From positions 62,398,754 through 62,462,753 of the forward strand of contig NC_087065.1 in assembly GCF_963678635.1 (NCBI RefSeq): 64,000 bases of DNA, given 5' to 3'. Positions 62,268 to 64,000 of the stretch are shown here, in pieces. The number at the start of each line of letters is the position of its first letter. Position 1 is the first letter of the stretch. Below the pieces are notes generated by a model that was not told the DNA's origin, ran no database searches, and saw only the letters and a program-made list of their open reading frames with translations. Both the position numbers and the translations under genes were made by a program. Origin of the DNA: Symsagittifera roscoffensis. Taxonomy: Eukaryota; Xenacoelomorpha; Acoela; Convolutidae.

Positions 62268-62789
62268 CTGTGAAAAATTACTTAAGCAAATAAATCAATT
62301 AGTCATGGTTTTTTGTAACAACGGTATGTCACAGCTCGTTTTTGTCACGCAAATGAAAAAGCTTTGAACTAATTAAAACTAATTGAATCTTTAACTATCC
62401 TACCTATTTTACCTAGCAGACAACATCAACCCCAAACCCCAAAACCTCCCCCCTCCCCACCATCAAGTTGAATTGTTAACAACATAATTTAAAGACCCTT
62501 GCATGATTTAAATGCAATCCAATTCCAAAAAATAATTTTTAGCAATACATGGCCTGATTTCTACTTAATTACCGAAACTTTTGTAGATAATTGATGTTTT
62601 GAAAGTTTGATGTATTTTTAAATTGATCTTTTTAGTTGTATGCTGTTTTTTAATGCTTAAATGCTTTCCATTTTGTACCACCTTTGCATCTTGTTGTCAC
62701 CTTTAAAATTTTGTTTTCCTGAGAAAAAAGGTAGAGAAAACTGCATCCGAGATTTTTTTGCGTAAGATTATAGAGGCTTAAAAGATTCC
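62268..62789. other. Intron upstream of exon A, no gene
   Basis: Begins with the exon A acceptor tract. A run of A/C-rich sequence (aaccccaaaacctccccc) lies near 62430. No exon seen before the window end. Confidence 0.55.
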
Positions 62790-63225
62790 AAAACAATCCC
62801 GTAACACGGTTGGAAAAGAACCAATGAACTGACTTTTTGGAAAAAAATTCAAAATTCAAAGAAAAAAATGATGCTCTTGAAGTTTTCTCGAACATTTCTC
62901 AAAAATTTTATGATTGTAAATTTCTGGTAAAACTAACCCAATTTGAAAAAACTGTATAAGTATAATTTTTCTTTTGCTTGAAAATATTAAAAGTAAATTC
63001 CGCTTTAAAAACTATAATTTGATCACGTTTTTCGTGACTTTTACCTTTTGCTGTTCCATGGTGTAGTTTGTTTTCTTCTTAACAAAGTAAATGAACTAAA
63101 CTCAAGAGAAATCAAACGTCAATCGCGAAGGAGCAGATTTGAGCCTGAATAAATTTTAAGATTTTTCTTGAAAAAAAAATTCGCGACCTATATAAGGGTC
63201 AGAACTATGTTCATAGACTCTTAAT
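62790..63225 (+). mobile_element. MITE copy
   Basis: Starts cacggttggaaaagaaccaatgaac, includes gatcacgtttttcgtgactttt, and ends gcgacctatataagggtcag with actatgttcatag. Confidence 0.7.
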
Positions 63226-63397
63226 TAAGCCAATTTGGAATAAATAAAGCGATTGTAGTGCGTTTTTGCAAAGCGTAAGCAGCAACTGACATCAGTCTGA
63301 TTGGAATTGAGCCAAGCAATTTTGGTGTCAATATTACGGTCTAAATATCATTTTGTATAGCCTATTTTTATACAAATGAAAAAATATATGGGAAAAA

Positions 63398-63835
63398 TCA
63401 GAAAACAAAGCCAACATAGAGCTGAAAAAAGTCAATGAACGCAAAGAAACAGAAAACCACATCGATTTGTTTCTTGAAAAACAATCAAATTTCGAATTTC
63501 AACAAAAAAATTTTTGGCCTTTCAGAAAATTGGTCCGATAGATAAGTTTCTTATTCCGTGGAAATCTGAAACTTGAAATTGTCTTTCGAAACTAGAAGTC
63601 TTTTGTGAAGTCTTCTATCACGTTTTTTGTGGCTTTTACACTTTTGCTGTTCAAGTGGAGTTTGCCTTCCTTTTAACAAAGGAATTTAGGCGAACTTAAA
63701 AATGAATGAAAACTCAAACCGGAAAAAAATCAAAATCTAGCGTGAACAAATTTTAAGATTTTTCCTGATAAAACAAAACAAACAAAAAAATCAGTGCATT
63801 ATATATATAAGTCTTCACAACGTTCATTGGCAAAT
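63398..63835 (+). mobile_element. MITE copy
   Basis: Starts agccaacatagagctgaaaa, then aagtcaatgaacgcaaag, and ends ataagtcttcacaacgttca ttgg. Nearly complete. Confidence 0.7.
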
Positions 63836-64000
63836 TTTTTAAAATCCTTTTTATCAATTTGTCTGATCAAATTTTTTTCGTCACGTTGTTAAAGGGCAAT
63901 CCGAACACTCTTCGATTTATACCAGGACTTCGATTAATAACAAAGTGTTGATTATATTTTGTGTTTTTGCTCGATATTTAGAAGCAGTAGTTTATATTTC

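Overview
The window is animal nuclear DNA, AT-rich and packed with transposons. One host gene has eight exons joined by GT-AG introns, and there are LTR, LINE and DNA-transposon remnants typical of an invertebrate metazoan. I cannot name the species. About two thirds of the window is intron or transposon.

Positions 1-15937 (minus strand) hold a large Ty3/gypsy-type LTR retroelement that runs off the left edge. Read 5'->3' on the minus strand it has: a leader with short direct repeats; a small basic ORF (14270-13803); an intact 2,740-codon gag-protease-RT-RNaseH-integrase ORF (13828-5606); two tiny hydrophobic ORFs joined by ATGA (5007-4777, 4780-4592); a 378-codon ORF with no ATG (4586-3450); an envelope-like glycoprotein (3462-844); and a further ORF that starts in the envelope stop codon (ATGA) and stays open to the window edge (847-2). 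Three of these open frames (3450-4586, 2-847 and the stop-start joints) are the least ordinary part of the window. A 200-N assembly gap follows at 15938-16137.

Positions 17903-62267 (minus strand) are the 3' part of one host gene. I could join eight exons by splice sites, with phase matching at every junction, giving 2,147 codons from the first visible ATG. The product has a polyQ tract, a PxDLS-type CtBP motif, an AT-hook-like RGRPPK, long disordered charged regions and three ankyrin repeats that most resemble those of the BCL6 corepressor family (BCOR/BCORL1). It ends in a long charged tail instead of the PUFD domain expected in vertebrate BCOR. More 5' exons probably lie beyond 62267.

The introns contain: a degenerate CR1/Jockey-like LINE (34191-30827, minus); a 5'-truncated LINE tail (37310-38045, plus); a nearly complete BEL/Pao element (49472-57441, plus) with both LTRs, a 5-bp target duplication, a PBS and a PPT; a high-copy MITE family; another TIR transposon family; hAT-like MITEs; and a 1.2-kb tandem duplication carrying large foldbacks. 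The BEL element sits inside a MITE copy, is split by an in-frame TAA between gag and protease, and lacks the integrase core. Its 5' leader carries three covarying hairpin units about 200 nt apart, a strong candidate for a structured RNA signal.
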